From positions 1,736,001-1,800,000 of the forward strand of contig NZ_CP115775.1 in the NCBI RefSeq assembly GCF_027913035.1: a stretch of 64,000 nt of DNA. Reading direction: 5' to 3'. Shown here one piece after another: positions 63,553 through 64,000 of this stretch. The position numbers and the translations under genes are program-made. Below the pieces are notes generated by a model that did not search any database, had not been told where the DNA came from, and was given only the letters and a program-made list of their open reading frames with translations. The stretch comes from Paracoccus albus (GTDB lineage: Bacteria > Pseudomonadota > Alphaproteobacteria > Rhodobacterales > Rhodobacteraceae). Within the stretch, counting starts at the first letter, position 1. Each line of letters starts with the position of its first letter.

Positions 63553-64000
63553 CTATCCCGTCACCGCGACGACCAGATCAAGCAGGCCCTTGCGAATATC
63601 CGGATCATCGGTGAGCGGTTCGATCATCGCCGCGCTGATGGCACGATGCATCCCCATGCCGCCAGCGACCAGCGTTGCAGCATAAATGACAAGCCGCGTC
63701 GATACGCCCTCTTCCAGATCCTGCCCCTTCAGGTCGCGCAGCTTATTAGCCAACCGGACCAGCAGCGCGACACGATCCGCATCCAGCCCGCTTTCATGCG
63801 CAACCACCTGTACCTCGTGCCGGGGCTGGGGGAAGGTAAGCTCCATCGCCAGGAAGCGCTGACGGGTCGAAGGCTTGAGGGTTTTCAGGATGTTCTGATA
63901 ACCCGGATTATAGCTGGCGACGAGCATGAAGCCCGGTGCCGCAGATAGCTCCTCACCGGTTCGTTCAATCGGTAACATACGACGATCATCAGTCAGCGGA
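63553..64000 (-). CDS. norQ: NorQ, MoxR-type AAA+ ATPase, partial
   Basis: The C-terminal 148 codons of norQ; the 5' part lies beyond the right edge. The visible part starts inside PLTDDRRMLP, followed by VASYNPGYQ near the sensor-1 region and the SGLDADRVALLVRLANKLR lid segment, matching NorQ/CbbQ. It works with NorD to mature NO reductase. The Walker motifs are outside the window, so ATPase residues could not be checked. Confidence 0.92.
   Translation of the reverse strand, partial: PLTDDRRMLPIERTGEELSAAPGFMLVASYNPGYQNILKTLKPSTRQRFLAMELTFPQPRHEVQVVAHESGLDADRVALLVRLANKLRDLKGQDLEEGVSTRLVIYAATLVAGGMGMHRAISAAMIEPLTDDPDIRKGLLDLVVAVTG

Noticed and set aside
1..64000. CRISPR arrays, insertion sequences, att sites, rRNA
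   Set aside because: I looked for direct-repeat arrays, transposase motifs and rRNA stretches and found none that I can support.

Overview
The window reads as chromosomal DNA from a GC-rich alphaproteobacterium of the Rhodobacteraceae/Paracoccaceae type, probably Paracoccus or a close relative. Pointers are the L21 protein with a helix-hairpin-helix tail, the 4TM/12TM-fused TAXI TRAP permease, a class A rnpB, DUF1127 and DUF4202 proteins, and a nirK-nirV / norQDEF denitrification block. The genus is an inference from gene content. I could not compare the sequence with any database.

Layout. 0-16 kb is mostly core genome: a partial FAD monooxygenase of an aryl-CoA pathway, DUF1127, rsmE/ubiA, an OmpA-domain protein, a coupled sulfurtransferase-aminotransferase pair, smpB, a CbpA/CbpM chaperone pair, DUF4202, an M20 amidohydrolase, a GH1 beta-glucosidase, trpA, a VOC protein, a YhhN protein and a TerB-J-domain protein. 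16-20.7 kb is a TAXI-type TRAP transporter operon with a universal stress protein. 20.7-33 kb holds a RatA/COQ10-like protein, a zinc peptidase, DedA, DsbB, gyrA, an AI-2E family permease, a J-domain protein divergent from BolA, tRNA-Gly(GCC), ctaA and an M32 carboxypeptidase. 33-47 kb has a flavin reductase/aldo-keto reductase pair, GNAT, rpmA/rplU, tkt, a DMT exporter/LpxL-like pair, a CPA1 antiporter, a DEAD-box helicase/lnt pair, rpmG and rnpB.

47-57.3 kb is accessory. After anmK comes a seven-gene minus-strand run: amino-acid-type ABC transporter (binding protein, two permeases, ATPase), creatininase-fold hydrolase, class III aminotransferase and M20 deacylase. It diverges from a LysR regulator and a YtcJ-like amidohydrolase. 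A perfect 10+10 bp inverted repeat lies between the two arms. I read it as a LysR-controlled import-and-degradation module for an unidentified amide- or amine-containing compound, and it is the most novel-looking system here.

57.3-64 kb is denitrification: nnrS diverges from nirK-nirV around an FNR/NnrR-like box, and facing them is norF-norE-norD-norQ. The last gene runs off the window, and norC/norB presumably lie beyond it. Together these give nitrite to NO (NirK) and the assembly genes for NO reductase.

I saw no CRISPR array, insertion sequence, prophage, rRNA or replication origin. Intergenic stretches are short. The longest are 36025-36326 (about 300 bp) and 34102-34376 (275 bp, AT-rich); both are described below.
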